Assembly: GCA_018698975.1 (NCBI GenBank)
Contig: JABIPQ010000077.1
Location: 1 to 42,837, forward strand
Origin: Gammaproteobacteria bacterium
GTDB lineage: Bacteria > Pseudomonadota > Gammaproteobacteria > Pseudomonadales > Pseudohongiellaceae
Direction: 5' to 3'
DNA length: 42,837 nt
In this document: positions 34,884 through 42,837 of the stretch, one piece after another
How the letters are laid out: each line of letters starts with the position of its first letter
Numbering within the stretch: position 1 is the first letter of the stretch
The notes under the pieces: generated by a model
Seen by the model: only the letters and a program-made list of their open reading frames with translations
Databases searched by the model: none
Told to the model about the DNA's origin: nothing
Position numbers and translations under genes: made by a program

Positions 34884-37847
34884 ATGGAGAAAGATAAAGT
34901 CAGTCCAGTTGCAACTTTAAAAATTTCTGCTCTTGCCTTAGCCATGACCTTGGCTAATCAGGGTTATGCGCAGGACGAGATTGAGGAAATACAGGTTACA
35001 GGTAGTCGTATCCAGAGGGCCGGGATGGAGTCACCCACGCCAGTCACCCAATTATCACTCGACGAGCTTAGCAGCTTTGAACCAGGTCAACTGGCAGAAG
35101 CATTAAGCCAATTGCCACAGTTTTTTAATAATCAGCGACCCAGTCAGGTCGGCTGGAATTCAGCCGGATCGAATCTTAATCTGCGTGGTGCAGGCTCCCA
35201 GCGTTCATTGGTATTGCTGGATGGCCGTCGCGTTCCTGCTGGCAACCGCTGGGGCATACCAAACATCAGCTCCTTGCCTGAGGCTGCCATCCGCACGGTG
35301 GAAACGGTAACAGGTGGTGCATCTGCCGCTTATGGTACTGATGCCGTGGCCGGGGTAATCAACTTCAAACTAGACACTGACTATGTTGGCACCAAGATAA
35401 AAGCGCAAACAGGCACCAGTTCGCGCTCTGATGGCGATAATCATGAGCTTGGTATTACCTGGGGCTCCGATATTGGTACTGACGGCCACTTTATCGTTTC
35501 TGTTGACACCTTTCGGCAAGATGCAATTCGCTCCCTTAAATCCATGCAGGACCGCAACTGGTATCAGCAAAGAGCGCTGATTACCAATCCTGATGCAAGC
35601 GGCCCCACCCTGATCAATCGCCCCTACGTTGTCTCAACCCAGGTCAATGCTGGCGGCGTCATCAATGCCCCCGGATCGGAACTTAACCGTTGGACATTCG
35701 ACCGTGCTAGTGATGGCTCAGTTACCGCCGGCCCCCAAAGTTTCAGTGGCGTTGGCCAGTTTATCGGTGGCTGTAATTGCCAAGCCTTGACGGAATCTAC
35801 CAGAGACTGGGGAAATGATGCTGACAACCAGATTGCCAACCGCAATGAAAGAGACAACATTTTTGCCTTCTACGATCATGACCTGACTGAAAACCTGAAT
35901 GTATATGTCCAGGGCATATACGGGTCCACAGAAGTAGAAAGCCCCTGGTTTTCAACACCGTTCCTGTCGGGTCCGTGGACAGTCAATATATTCTCCGGCA
36001 ATCCGTTTTTGCCTGCGAATGTGCAACAGATCATGGACGACGAGGGCCTGGCTTCTTTTAATATGGCCTTGATTGGTGATAACCAGGCAAACAATCCCCT
36101 GGGGCAATACACCATTATGCAGGATGATGTTTCCAAATCCGGGACGGTGGGTTTTAACCTGAATCTCACAGATGCAGGTTTCTTTACCGGCTGGAATGTC
36201 AGCGGCTATTACCAGTACGGTCGGGTTGACCAGCATCAGCATTTCTTCAATGGCCCGGATCTGGCTTATCTGTTCCCAGCCATGGATGCCGTTGTTGGAC
36301 CGGACGGCCAGCCGGCCTGTTATGCAGCTCTTGCCAATCCCGCGGACTTCGGTAACTGCGAACCTATCAATCTGCTAGGTGGCGTGCAAAGTGCGGCATC
36401 TACACCCGCAGGTATTAATTATGTAATGGACAGGGAAAAGGTGATCGAAAGTCTGTATGAGCAAACCTTTTACGAAGTCACCCTTGCTGGTGAGCTTCAC
36501 GAAGGGTTTGGTGCAGGTGCCATACAGGCATTTTTCGGTGCTTCTCACCGAGAGGATGACGTATTTCAGTATGTACCAGAACTGGAAGACGAATTTGTTT
36601 TCCTCGGCGGTCAGAACACAGGCTTCCGCGGCCTGGTTCCAGAGAATTTCCCTGGTGGTATGCCTGGAGTCAGGGCTGGAAGTGTACCCCCTGGGTTCCA
36701 GGGCGCTGGCAACCTGTCCCGGGTCCTCTTTACGGGATCCATTCAGACACCCACCACGGTACTGGACGGTAATTTCACTGTTGATGAGGTTTTTGGAGAG
36801 GTCAATATTCCTCTAATCGCTGACGCTTCTCTGGTGCAGCAACTTGATGCCAGTCTGTCCTACCGCTATGCGGATTATTCCGGCTCAGGCGGCATTAATT
36901 CCTGGAAAGTTGGCCTGAGTTGGGAAGTCAATGATGAGCTTCGTCTTCGGGCGACCAAATCCCGTGACGTCAGAGCGGCTTCCATGCGGGAAAGGTTTGA
37001 TGAAACCGCAGGTGGTGCTGCGGTAACTGACCCCTTCAATAACAACTCCTTCATCTTTACAGCGAGTCGTAGTGCAGGTAACCCAACAGTTGACCCGGAA
37101 GAAGCTGATACCCTCACTTTCGGGGCTGTTTATCAGCCAAGCTGGCTGGAAGGTTTTTCTGTATCCGGTGACTGGTACAGCATCAGTATTGACGGCGCTC
37201 TGGCCCAGCCAGGCTTCCAGGATGTCGTCGACGGCTGTTTTGATGGGGCGCAGATTTTATGTGGCCTGATTGAGCGCAGCCCGGAGACAAGCCAGATTAC
37301 TCGTATCACCAGAATATATTTCAATCTGGATGAATTACGTCTGAAGGGCTTTGACCTTGAGATGCGCTATACCATGGATGTCAGTTTGTTCGGTGGCGAT
37401 GAGAGTTTGTCATGGCGCATGATTGCCTCCACTGTGGATGAGAACTCCCAGGTGATCCAGGGGGCACCAAGAGATTATCTGGATCGCCAACAGCCTTCCT
37501 TGCGCTATCTGACCAACCTGACCTATACCAGAGGTGATTTCAGAGCCTTCCTGAATGGTCGTTACACCGGCGAGTATGACCAGAACAGGCGTCGTACAGA
37601 GGGCGTGGATGTTGACGATAATACCATTGAAGATGTTTTCCTTACCGATCTGACTCTGGGTTATAACTTTACCGACAGAAGCGACAGAACTTACAACGCC
37701 TTCCTGACGGTGAATAACCTGTTTGACGAAGCGCCTCCACAAACACCAGGAAACGGTGTTGCCTTTTTTGGGGGAACCAGCGGTGTCGATGGTCTTTATG
37801 ATGCCATTGGCCGACGTTATGCAATTGGAGTAAATGTGAGCTTTTAA
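34884..37847 (+). CDS. TonB-dependent outer membrane receptor
   Basis: The 987-residue protein has a signal peptide (about residues 13-30, GYAQ), a TonB-box-like IEEIQVTG, a plug domain (TPVTQLSLDEL, LNLRGAGSQRSLVLLDGRRVPAG, IRTVETVTGGASAAYGTDAVAGVINF) and a beta-barrel ending in the aromatic RRYAIGVNVSF. It resembles the large receptors of marine Gammaproteobacteria that import oligomeric substrates; the ligand is unknown. ATG 34884 was chosen because GAGGGGAG lies eight bases upstream. A heptamer tract lies upstream and a strong terminator downstream, so it is monocistronic. Confidence 0.95.
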   Translation: MEKDKVSPVATLKISALALAMTLANQGYAQDEIEEIQVTGSRIQRAGMESPTPVTQLSLDELSSFEPGQLAEALSQLPQFFNNQRPSQVGWNSAGSNLNLRGAGSQRSLVLLDGRRVPAGNRWGIPNISSLPEAAIRTVETVTGGASAAYGTDAVAGVINFKLDTDYVGTKIKAQTGTSSRSDGDNHELGITWGSDIGTDGHFIVSVDTFRQDAIRSLKSMQDRNWYQQRALITNPDASGPTLINRPYVVSTQVNAGGVINAPGSELNRWTFDRASDGSVTAGPQSFSGVGQFIGGCNCQALTESTRDWGNDADNQIANRNERDNIFAFYDHDLTENLNVYVQGIYGSTEVESPWFSTPFLSGPWTVNIFSGNPFLPANVQQIMDDEGLASFNMALIGDNQANNPLGQYTIMQDDVSKSGTVGFNLNLTDAGFFTGWNVSGYYQYGRVDQHQHFFNGPDLAYLFPAMDAVVGPDGQPACYAALANPADFGNCEPINLLGGVQSAASTPAGINYVMDREKVIESLYEQTFYEVTLAGELHEGFGAGAIQAFFGASHREDDVFQYVPELEDEFVFLGGQNTGFRGLVPENFPGGMPGVRAGSVPPGFQGAGNLSRVLFTGSIQTPTTVLDGNFTVDEVFGEVNIPLIADASLVQQLDASLSYRYADYSGSGGINSWKVGLSWEVNDELRLRATKSRDVRAASMRERFDETAGGAAVTDPFNNNSFIFTASRSAGNPTVDPEEADTLTFGAVYQPSWLEGFSVSGDWYSISIDGALAQPGFQDVVDGCFDGAQILCGLIERSPETSQITRITRIYFNLDELRLKGFDLEMRYTMDVSLFGGDESLSWRMIASTVDENSQVIQGAPRDYLDRQQPSLRYLTNLTYTRGDFRAFLNGRYTGEYDQNRRRTEGVDVDDNTIEDVFLTDLTLGYNFTDRSDRTYNAFLTVNNLFDEAPPQTPGNGVAFFGGTSGVDGLYDAIGRRYAIGVNVSF

Positions 37848-37876
37848 GTAAGGTTTTTTTGAAGAGTACCCTTAAA

Positions 37877-37906
37877 CCCGGCAGTGGTAACACTGCCGGG
37901 TTTTTT
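37877..37906 (+). terminator. Rho-independent terminator of the TonB receptor
   Basis: CCCGGCAGTG (37877-37886) and CACTGCCGGG (37891-37900) form a perfect ten-pair stem with a GTAA loop, followed by TTTTTT. It lies 30 bases after the receptor stop codon. Confidence 0.97.
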
Positions 37907-37983
37907 CTTCCAGGGAAGTGACTGAATCGGTTATTGTTCAAACGCTCCTGTGGCATAGAGAAAATGTCAGCGTATGACAGCCG

Positions 37984-39189
37984 TCAGACTGCTTCCAGGC
38001 CAATTGCTACTCCCTGGCCAACCCCTACACACATTGCTGCGATCCCTTTACTTGCTCCGCTTTCACTCATTTGCAATGCCAGCGTTCCGGTTATGCGTGC
38101 ACCTGATGCACCAAGCGGATGACCAAAGGCGATGGCGCCGCCATTGGGGTTTATGAAATCGGCATCATCGGGCAGACCCAATGCGCGAATGGAGGCCAGC
38201 ACCTGGCAGGCAAAGGCTTCGTTGAACTCTAACAGGTCAATATCGTTGATGTTCAGGTTCAGGCGTTCACATAATTTGCTGGTTGCCGGTGCGGGACCAT
38301 ATCCCATAATTCTGGGCGCTAGTCCTGCACTGGCACCACCGAGTATTTTTACCAGTGGTGTCAGTCCATGTTGTTTAACCGCCTCTTCCGATGCAACGAT
38401 TAGTGCTGCTGAGCCATCATTAATGCCTGACGCATTACCGGCAGTAACAGAGCCGCCAGCGCGAAACGGCGTTCTTAATTTTTCAAGGGCTTCTAAGGTA
38501 GTCTCAGGGCGAGGATGTTCATCGTGCTCTACGATGAGTGGATTACCTTTTCTTTGATGAATAAATACAGGGCAAATTTCTTTTGCCAGGCGGCCGCTGG
38601 CAGAGGCGCTCGCAGCACGTTGTTGCGAGCGCAAGGCGAAAGCATCCTGATCCTGGCGCTGGATATTAAATTCCTGTGCTACATTTTCTGCCGTTTCGCC
38701 CATGGAATCTGTGCCATATTGTTCCTGCATCTTTGGATTAATAAAACGCCAGCCCAGAGAGGTTTCATAAATTTCTGCATTGCGGCTGAAAGGCGTTTCT
38801 GCCTTTGGCATCACCAATGGTGCGCGGGACATGCTTTCCACACCGCCGCAGATAAACAGATTGCCTTCTCCGGCTCTAATCTGTCTTGCCGCCATAAGGA
38901 TGGCGTCCATGCTGGAGGCGCATAATCGATTAACCGTGATACCTGGCACCTCTTGCGGCAGGCCGGCAAGCAGTAAGGCCATGCGTGCCACATTGCGATT
39001 GTCTTCACCGGCCTGGTTAGTGCAACCCAGAATAACGTCATCCAGCGCAGACCAATCCAGCGTCGTATGGCGCGCCATTAAGGCCTTGATGGGTTCCGCG
39101 GCCAGGTCGTCAGTACGCACTGAAGAAAGGGCGCCGCCGTAACGGCCGATTGGAGTGCGAAGGTAATCGCAGATATAGACATTGGTCAT
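37984..39189 (-). CDS. pcaF: Acetyl-CoA acyltransferase, 3-oxoadipyl-CoA thiolase type
   Basis: The 401-residue enzyme is very similar in layout to PaaJ/PcaF, which cleaves 3-oxoadipyl-CoA to succinyl-CoA and acetyl-CoA. It has RTPIGRYGGALSSVR, VILGCTNQAGEDNRNVARM, the nucleophile C90 in VNRLCASSMDA, GGVESMSRAP, NPNGGAIAFGHPLGASGAR with the catalytic His, and MCVGVGQG with the second Cys. Near the active site it has LCASS rather than LCGSG. With the CoA-transferase gene to its right, it supports beta-ketoadipate (aromatic) or 3-ketoacid degradation. The two genes are separated by a REPIN at 39224-39287. Confidence 0.9.
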   Translation of the reverse strand: MTNVYICDYLRTPIGRYGGALSSVRTDDLAAEPIKALMARHTTLDWSALDDVILGCTNQAGEDNRNVARMALLLAGLPQEVPGITVNRLCASSMDAILMAARQIRAGEGNLFICGGVESMSRAPLVMPKAETPFSRNAEIYETSLGWRFINPKMQEQYGTDSMGETAENVAQEFNIQRQDQDAFALRSQQRAASASASGRLAKEICPVFIHQRKGNPLIVEHDEHPRPETTLEALEKLRTPFRAGGSVTAGNASGINDGSAALIVASEEAVKQHGLTPLVKILGGASAGLAPRIMGYGPAPATSKLCERLNLNINDIDLLEFNEAFACQVLASIRALGLPDDADFINPNGGAIAFGHPLGASGARITGTLALQMSESGASKGIAAMCVGVGQGVAIGLEAV

Positions 39190-39223
39190 GTTGGTCTCTG
39201 TTTTAATTTTTGTGCTGGATTCA

Positions 39224-39287
39224 TTCGCGGTTAAAACCGCTCCTACAAGGTTCAGTTGTCCAGCGTAGGAGCGATTTAAATCACGAA
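39224..39287. repeat. GTAGGAGCGG-type REPIN between the CoA-transferase and thiolase genes
   Basis: TTCGCGGTTAAAACCGCTCC (39224-39243, continuing to 39246) and the diverged inverted copy GTAGGAGCGATTTAAATCAC (39265-39284, continuing to 39287) face each other. The first arm and following bases match 24808-24836 for 29 bases. It lies within the 123-base gap and may modulate expression of the thiolase. Confidence 0.85.
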
Positions 39288-39312
39288 GAACATTTACTTA
39301 AGATCTGTTTTT

Positions 39313-40656
39313 TCAAATATCTTCAAAATAATTCGCTTCGGTTGAATCAGCGATCTCTTTTCTGGTACAGCCATCCATCACGCGCTTCAACACCATGCCC
39401 TTTTCAGTAAAATGAAATACAGCACGATCGGTAATTAATACATTAACGACCCCTTTTGCTGTTAGCGGTAAAGTGCATTGTTTTTTGATCTTTGAATTTC
39501 CCTCACGGTCGCAATGGGTCATGGTAACGATAAGACGTTTGGCTCCCGTTGCCAGATCCATGGCGCCGCCAACACCCAAGAGAGGTTTGCCTGGCACTGC
39601 CCAGTTGGCGAGATTGCCTTGTTCATCAACTTGCAGGCCGCCCATCACCGCAACATCCACGTGCCCGCCGCGAATCATGTTGAAAGATGCGGCGCTGTCA
39701 AAATAGGACGCACCTTTCAGGGCGGTCACGGGAACTTTGCCGGCATTAACCGGGTAATCCATGGCGCCACCACTTGCCGGTGCAGGGCCAACTCCGAGCA
39801 TGCCGTTTTCGGTATGCATGATGATGCCGTCATCTGCTGAAATTAAATCGGCCACCAGAGTGGGGATGCCAATACCGAGATTCACAACCTCACCAGCATG
39901 GAGCTCTGCCAATACAGCTCGGGCCATGGCCATACGTGTGTCATCCACCTTTTTTTGACTGGTGGATACTGACGCTGAAGAACCAAGGTCGGCTTCACTG
40001 GTATGTGCCTGCACCAGGTAGTCTATAAAGCAGCCTGGTGTATGAATGGCATTAGGATCAAGTTCGCCCACAGGCACAATTTCTTCCACTTCTGCTATAA
40101 CCAGCTTGGAGGCAGTCGCTGCTGCCTGGTTGAAATTGTTTTCGGTCATGCGGTATTGCAGATTACCTGCGGTATCGGCTTTCCAGGCGCGAATCAGGCT
40201 GACATCGCCCTTGATGGGTTCGATAAACACCATTTCCTTACCATCAATGACTCGAGTCTCCCGTCCTTCAGCCAAAGGTGTGCCTGCTGAGGTGGGCGTA
40301 AAAAAACCGCCCAGTCCGGCACCGCCAGCACGCATTGCTTCCCCTAATGTTCCTTGCGGGAGAAGGCTTACTTCCATGCGACCTTCCTGAGCTGCAGCAA
40401 CAGCTTCCGGATTACTGGTAAAGAAAGAACCAATGGCTTTGCTGATTTGGCCATTGCGCAACAGCCTGCCACCGCCAAGACCTGGCTCGCCGACATTGTT
40501 ACCAATATAAGTCAGATCCTTAACATCGGTTTCCGCAATGGCATGGAGTAGATGTACTGGATTACCTGTCATGCCAAAACCGCCAACAAGAAGAGTGTCG
40601 CCACTGCTTACATGTTTGGCAGCTTCATTGGCTGATATTTGCGGGACTGTTTTCAT
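39313..40656 (-). CDS. Fused A/B 3-oxoacid CoA-transferase
   Basis: The 447-residue enzyme joins both subunits of a succinyl-CoA:3-oxoacid (or 3-oxoadipate) CoA-transferase. The A half is about 1-225 ([43 protein letters not shown]). The B half is about 240-447 ([15 protein letters not shown], the catalytic Glu E283 in [10 protein letters not shown], and [24 protein letters not shown]). Bacterial enzymes usually have two separate subunits. ATG 40656 was chosen because GGAAGA lies upstream; the longer frame to 40719 has no ribosome-binding site. It lies upstream of the thiolase, and together they could feed acetoacetate or 3-oxoadipate into central metabolism. Confidence 0.93.
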   Translation of the reverse strand: MKTVPQISANEAAKHVSSGDTLLVGGFGMTGNPVHLLHAIAETDVKDLTYIGNNVGEPGLGGGRLLRNGQISKAIGSFFTSNPEAVAAAQEGRMEVSLLPQGTLGEAMRAGGAGLGGFFTPTSAGTPLAEGRETRVIDGKEMVFIEPIKGDVSLIRAWKADTAGNLQYRMTENNFNQAAATASKLVIAEVEEIVPVGELDPNAIHTPGCFIDYLVQAHTSEADLGSSASVSTSQKKVDDTRMAMARAVLAELHAGEVVNLGIGIPTLVADLISADDGIIMHTENGMLGVGPAPASGGAMDYPVNAGKVPVTALKGASYFDSAASFNMIRGGHVDVAVMGGLQVDEQGNLANWAVPGKPLLGVGGAMDLATGAKRLIVTMTHCDREGNSKIKKQCTLPLTAKGVVNVLITDRAVFHFTEKGMVLKRVMDGCTRKEIADSTEANYFEDI

Positions 40657-40757
40657 TTGGTCTTCCAGGCTAAACAGGTAATTGTACAGAAGCCCTCGAA
40701 GCAGACAAATGCCTTGCAAGGCTCAATCATAGGTTGATCAGGTGAAATAACGGTGTC

Positions 40758-40939
40758 TTATTTATTACCCATCTCTGCCTGTTCCATGCGGCGGCGCTGA
40801 TCTGCCCGTTGCAAGGCAACACGGATTGAAGGTTGTTTTTCCATGACCTCTTCCACATCTTTTCGTTCGAGTGTACGTCGTCAAACCCTCTGGCCTGCAG
40901 AACAGGTTCTTTGCTTTGACTCATGAGGGCTTCGACCAT
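40758..40939 (-). pseudogene. Small frameshifted coding remnant
   Basis: From ATG 40939 (RBS-like AAAGAGAG) the product reads MVEALMSQSKEPVLQARGFDD. Near 40870-40885 the coding character then shifts to another frame, which reads RTLERKDVEEVMEKQPSIRV and continues to QAEMGNK with a stop at 40758. The two halves together would make about 60 residues, ending about 100 bases before the CoA-transferase start. I do not recognise the family. Confidence 0.35.
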
Positions 40940-41100
40940 GTATTTCTCTCTTTAAGGATTATTCTATAGGGAAAAGGGCTTAACTTGATAATTGGGGAAT
41001 ATTTATTCCTGCAAGGTTGATAAATATCAATTTAAATCCTGAAGTAACTGACAAATTCAGGGGAGGTAGAAGCTTAATTCACAGGAAGGTTTAACTACCC

Positions 41101-41196
41101 ATGAAGAAGATTCCAATCTTGCACGCCACCAGAGAAGGACTGACAGAAAAGGTTGCCTTAAACCTGATAGAGAAAAAAGGTGCTTTTGGTTGCTAG
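41101..41196 (+). pseudogene. Short frame resembling a flavodoxin-like N-terminus
   Basis: ATG 41101 begins a 31-residue frame: MKKIPILHATREGLTEKVAL, then NLIEKKGAFGC. The pattern (hydrophobic strand, then T-x-E-G-x-T and a helix) is like the phosphate-loop start of flavodoxin-fold proteins. It stops at TAG 41194-41196 and nothing coding follows, so a truncated remnant is likely. A short peptide is an alternative. It lies within the 324-base gap before the DUF6152 gene. Confidence 0.3.
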
Positions 41197-41263
41197 AGCG
41201 CAATAGTCAGGGCAAAATCAAGATTGTCCCTGGAGATAAGCAGAGGACAACAGGGGGAATCAA

Positions 41264-41668
41264 ATGAAAACTTTCAAAAACCTATTTTCCATCTTTTCTA
41301 TAGTGATGCTGAGTGGCTACGTATCCCAGGCTTCGGCTCATCATTCCTTTGCCGCAGAGTTTGATGAAAATAATTGCCGGGATTTTACCGGCACCCTCAC
41401 TGATATCGACTGGCAAAATCCCCATGCTTTTTTCACTGTGGATGTGACTGAGGAAAATGGCGAAGTGAATAACTGGACCTTCCAGACTTATGCCTTGATT
41501 ACACTCAAACGGGCAGGTACACCACTAGCCTACTTTAAACAAAACGTTGGTAAAGAAGTGTTTGTCAGGGGTTGTCTGGCAAGAAATGGCAGAGAGTTTT
41601 ATGCAGCCGCGGGAATGATGCGCGCATCGGATGGCGAGTTGCGGCAGATGGGGCAGATTCAGAATTGA
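41264..41668 (+). CDS. Exported DUF6152 protein, single module
   Basis: The 134-residue protein has a signal peptide ending SQASA at residue 25, leaving a mature N-terminus HHSFAAEFDENN, the canonical DUF6152 start. It continues FTGTLTDIDWQNPHAFFTVDV, WTFQTYALITLKRAG and VGKEVFVRGCLARNGREFYAA. This is the module that is fused to a partner domain in the genes at 3560 and 32604. Here the partner is a separate gene, 41859, separated by 190 bases of repeat DNA. The function of the family is unknown. Confidence 0.85.
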   Translation: MKTFKNLFSIFSIVMLSGYVSQASAHHSFAAEFDENNCRDFTGTLTDIDWQNPHAFFTVDVTEENGEVNNWTFQTYALITLKRAGTPLAYFKQNVGKEVFVRGCLARNGREFYAAAGMMRASDGELRQMGQIQN

Positions 41669-41676
41669 TAGTTACC

Positions 41677-41757
41677 AGTCGCAAGTCACAAGTTGCAAGT
41701 CACAAGTCGCAAGTCGCAAGTCGCAAGGTACAAGGTACAAGTTAAAAGTTACAAGTA
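41677..41757 (+). repeat. Degenerate heptamer tandem array (AGTCGCA type)
   Basis: About eleven seven-base units follow one another, reading AGTCGCA, AGTCACA, AGTTGCA, AGTCACA, AGTCGCA three times, AGGTACA twice, AGTTAAA, AGTTACA. The array starts eight bases after the DUF6152 stop codon and is followed by the GTAGGTCGG repeat. Confidence 0.85.
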
Positions 41758-41759
41758 AT

Positions 41760-41808
41760 GTAGGTCGGATAAGCGTAGCGTCATCCGCCATGGCGTTCGC
41801 AGAACGCC
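41760..41808 (+). repeat. GTAGGTCGG-type palindromic repeat, second copy
   Basis: GTAGGTCGGATAAGC...TCATCCGCC (41760-41789) is followed by GGCGTTC-GCA-GAACGCC (41792-41808). It corresponds to 24883-24937 in order and spacing. It also sits directly after a heptamer array, as in the first copy. Confidence 0.75.
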
Positions 41809-41858
41809 CAATGTGGAAGGGACCTAAACCCCGAATGCTAGAAATCAGAGAATGATTC

Positions 41859-42686
41859 ATGAAACAAAATAATTATCTAAACGTTTTCTCCTCAATCCTT
41901 GCACTTCTTCTGTTGTGTTCAGGACCTTCCTTTGCCCAGGACGAAGAATACCAGATCACTGTCATGCCACCCGGCAGTGCTACGCCGCGTTTGCCCAGTG
42001 GCAAGCCGGACTTCACCGGCATGTGGTTACCAAACAGTGCCGGACAGGGTGTCAGTGGCCGTTTCGGTGTAGACCCTGCAGCACGCCGTCAGTTCGATCC
42101 CGAAGTTACCCCTGAAGCGCGTCCACAATTTCTGCCTGCAGCGATCGAACACATGGAAGGCATGTCGGAAATTGAACTGGAGTTATCTAAATCATCAGTC
42201 AATTGCATGCCGCGCGGTGTGCCTGCCATCTGGTTGCAAAATCCCTATGGCACCATGCTGACCCACAAGGATGAGGTCTTCGTGCAGCTCTATGAAGTGT
42301 TGAATAATTTCCGCGTGATCTACACCGATGGCCGTCCGCTAATGGAATATCCCGAACCTTTATTCCACGGTAACAGCACTGCACATTGGGAAGACGACAC
42401 TTTGGTCGTGGAATCTACCCTATTTGATGAGCGCACATTCATACTGCCCAATGGCTGGTATCACAGTGATGAATTAAAAGTGACGGAGCGCTACTCTCGC
42501 CCCTCTGAAAATTATCTGGTCGTGGAAATCACGGTTGAAGATCCCCAGGTGCTGGCCGAACCCTGGCATTCAGCGCCGCGTCGCTGGAGCCTGACACAAG
42601 CTCCGATCAATGAATATTACTGCACCAATAACCAGGAACTGGAAGAACTTGAACTCTTAAGGGAGCAGTTGGAAAGCGGCGAATAG
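41859..42686 (+). CDS. Exported protein, single partner module of the DUF6152-associated family
   Basis: The 275-residue product has a signal peptide (SILALLLLCSGPSFAQ). It carries the partner-module motifs: SSVNCMPRGVPAIWLQNPYG, FRVIYTDGRPLMEYP, GNSTAHWEDDTLVVESTLFDERTF, KVTERYSR and a terminal NEYYCTNNQE. It also has an N-terminal segment LPSGKPDFTGMWLPNSAGQG seen in relatives of this family. The protein is a paralogue of the 4770 gene. Together with 41264 it forms a split version of the two-module protein, so the two gene products may interact. Confidence 0.82.
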   Translation: MKQNNYLNVFSSILALLLLCSGPSFAQDEEYQITVMPPGSATPRLPSGKPDFTGMWLPNSAGQGVSGRFGVDPAARRQFDPEVTPEARPQFLPAAIEHMEGMSEIELELSKSSVNCMPRGVPAIWLQNPYGTMLTHKDEVFVQLYEVLNNFRVIYTDGRPLMEYPEPLFHGNSTAHWEDDTLVVESTLFDERTFILPNGWYHSDELKVTERYSRPSENYLVVEITVEDPQVLAEPWHSAPRRWSLTQAPINEYYCTNNQELEELELLREQLESGE

Positions 42687-42792
42687 CCCGGTAAAAGGAA
42701 AGTGATATTTTATAAGGTCCGCTTTTAGCTGCGACTTCAACTGGTGAGCGCAACACACTACTATCTTTGACTAAAAAGTGGAGTGTTGCAAC

Positions 42793-42837
42793 ATGGTTAG
42801 CAGAACCAGACTAAAATATTCAGAATCAATGAAGTCC
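42793..42837 (+). mobile_element. Possible start of an IS30-like transposase, cut by the right edge
   Basis: The window ends inside an open frame from ATG 42793 that reads MVSRTRLKYSESMKS. This resembles the N-terminus of some IS30-family transposases, but only 15 codons are visible. Upstream GCGCAACACAC and GTGTTGCAAC could belong to a terminal repeat. I am not sure of this call. Confidence 0.35.

Noticed and set aside
38515-38925. 136-codon plus-strand frame inside the thiolase gene
   Set aside because: The antisense thiolase frame is continuous and has all catalytic residues; this is a shadow.
41677-41757. CRISPR array at the heptamer repeat
   Set aside because: Contiguous degenerate heptamers, no spacers and no cas genes nearby.

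Overview
The window looks like chromosomal DNA of a Gammaproteobacterium of moderate GC content, probably a free-living marine or other aquatic heterotroph. This is inferred from gene content: RecQ, a RAYT transposase with its palindromic repeats, GTAGGAGCGG-type REP elements of the kind known from Pseudomonas relatives, a TonB-dependent receptor, beta-ketoadipate-type thiolase and CoA-transferase, and many exported proteins of unknown function (DUF6152, DUF1552, DUF1592, LVIVD). I saw no rRNA, tRNA, CRISPR array or prophage, and I cannot name the species.

Layout. 1-3388 (minus): a translationally coupled operon for an LVIVD-type secreted protein, a heavy-metal-binding-domain protein and a c-type cytochrome cut by the left edge. 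3560-6068 (plus): two paralogous exported proteins (one with a DUF6152 module) and a small secreted beta-rich protein. 6073-6919: a RAYT gene bracketed by inverted 13-bp repeats. 6965-9094: recQ. 9103-12167 (minus): a DUF6702-like protein and an M1-family metallopeptidase. 12386-13405: an aldo/keto reductase with its terminator. 13573-14379: an exported CBM9-like protein. 14405-20889 (minus): a four-gene operon of DUF1592 cytochrome, DUF1552, a metallo-beta-lactamase-fold lipoprotein and an ankyrin protein. 21249-24724 (plus): a DUF2272 protein and an MBL/cyclic-nucleotide-binding fusion. 24730-24950: a cluster of repeats. 24972-28232 (minus): acylphosphatase, MFS transporter, RidA-like, NTF2-like and membrane protein genes, probably one operon.

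28513-30236 holds the most interesting regulatory unit. A sigma-54 enhancer-binding protein with a Cys/His-containing PAS domain is transcribed divergently from a 33-residue membrane protein missed by simple ORF calling. That small gene has a perfect Shine-Dalgarno and a near-consensus -24/-12 promoter, and TGACA half-sites lie at enhancer distance from it. 30233-33650 (minus) carries an AmpG-like MFS transporter, an exported class II aldolase and a DUF6152 protein. A truncated-hemoglobin pseudogene with one frameshift and one nonsense codon lies at 34038-34405. It is followed by a TonB-dependent receptor with a heptamer tandem repeat upstream and a strong terminator downstream. 37984-40656 (minus) is a thiolase plus a fused A/B CoA-transferase. 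The right end has two small gene remnants, a split DUF6152/partner pair and possibly the start of an IS30-like transposase.

Recurring themes are (i) a two-module exported family, fused in two loci and split in two others, whose DUF6152 module starts with His-His after predicted signal cleavage; (ii) at least three families of dispersed palindromic repeats, one of which supplies the C-terminus of the DUF1592 protein; and (iii) heptamer tandem repeats at several intergenic sites.
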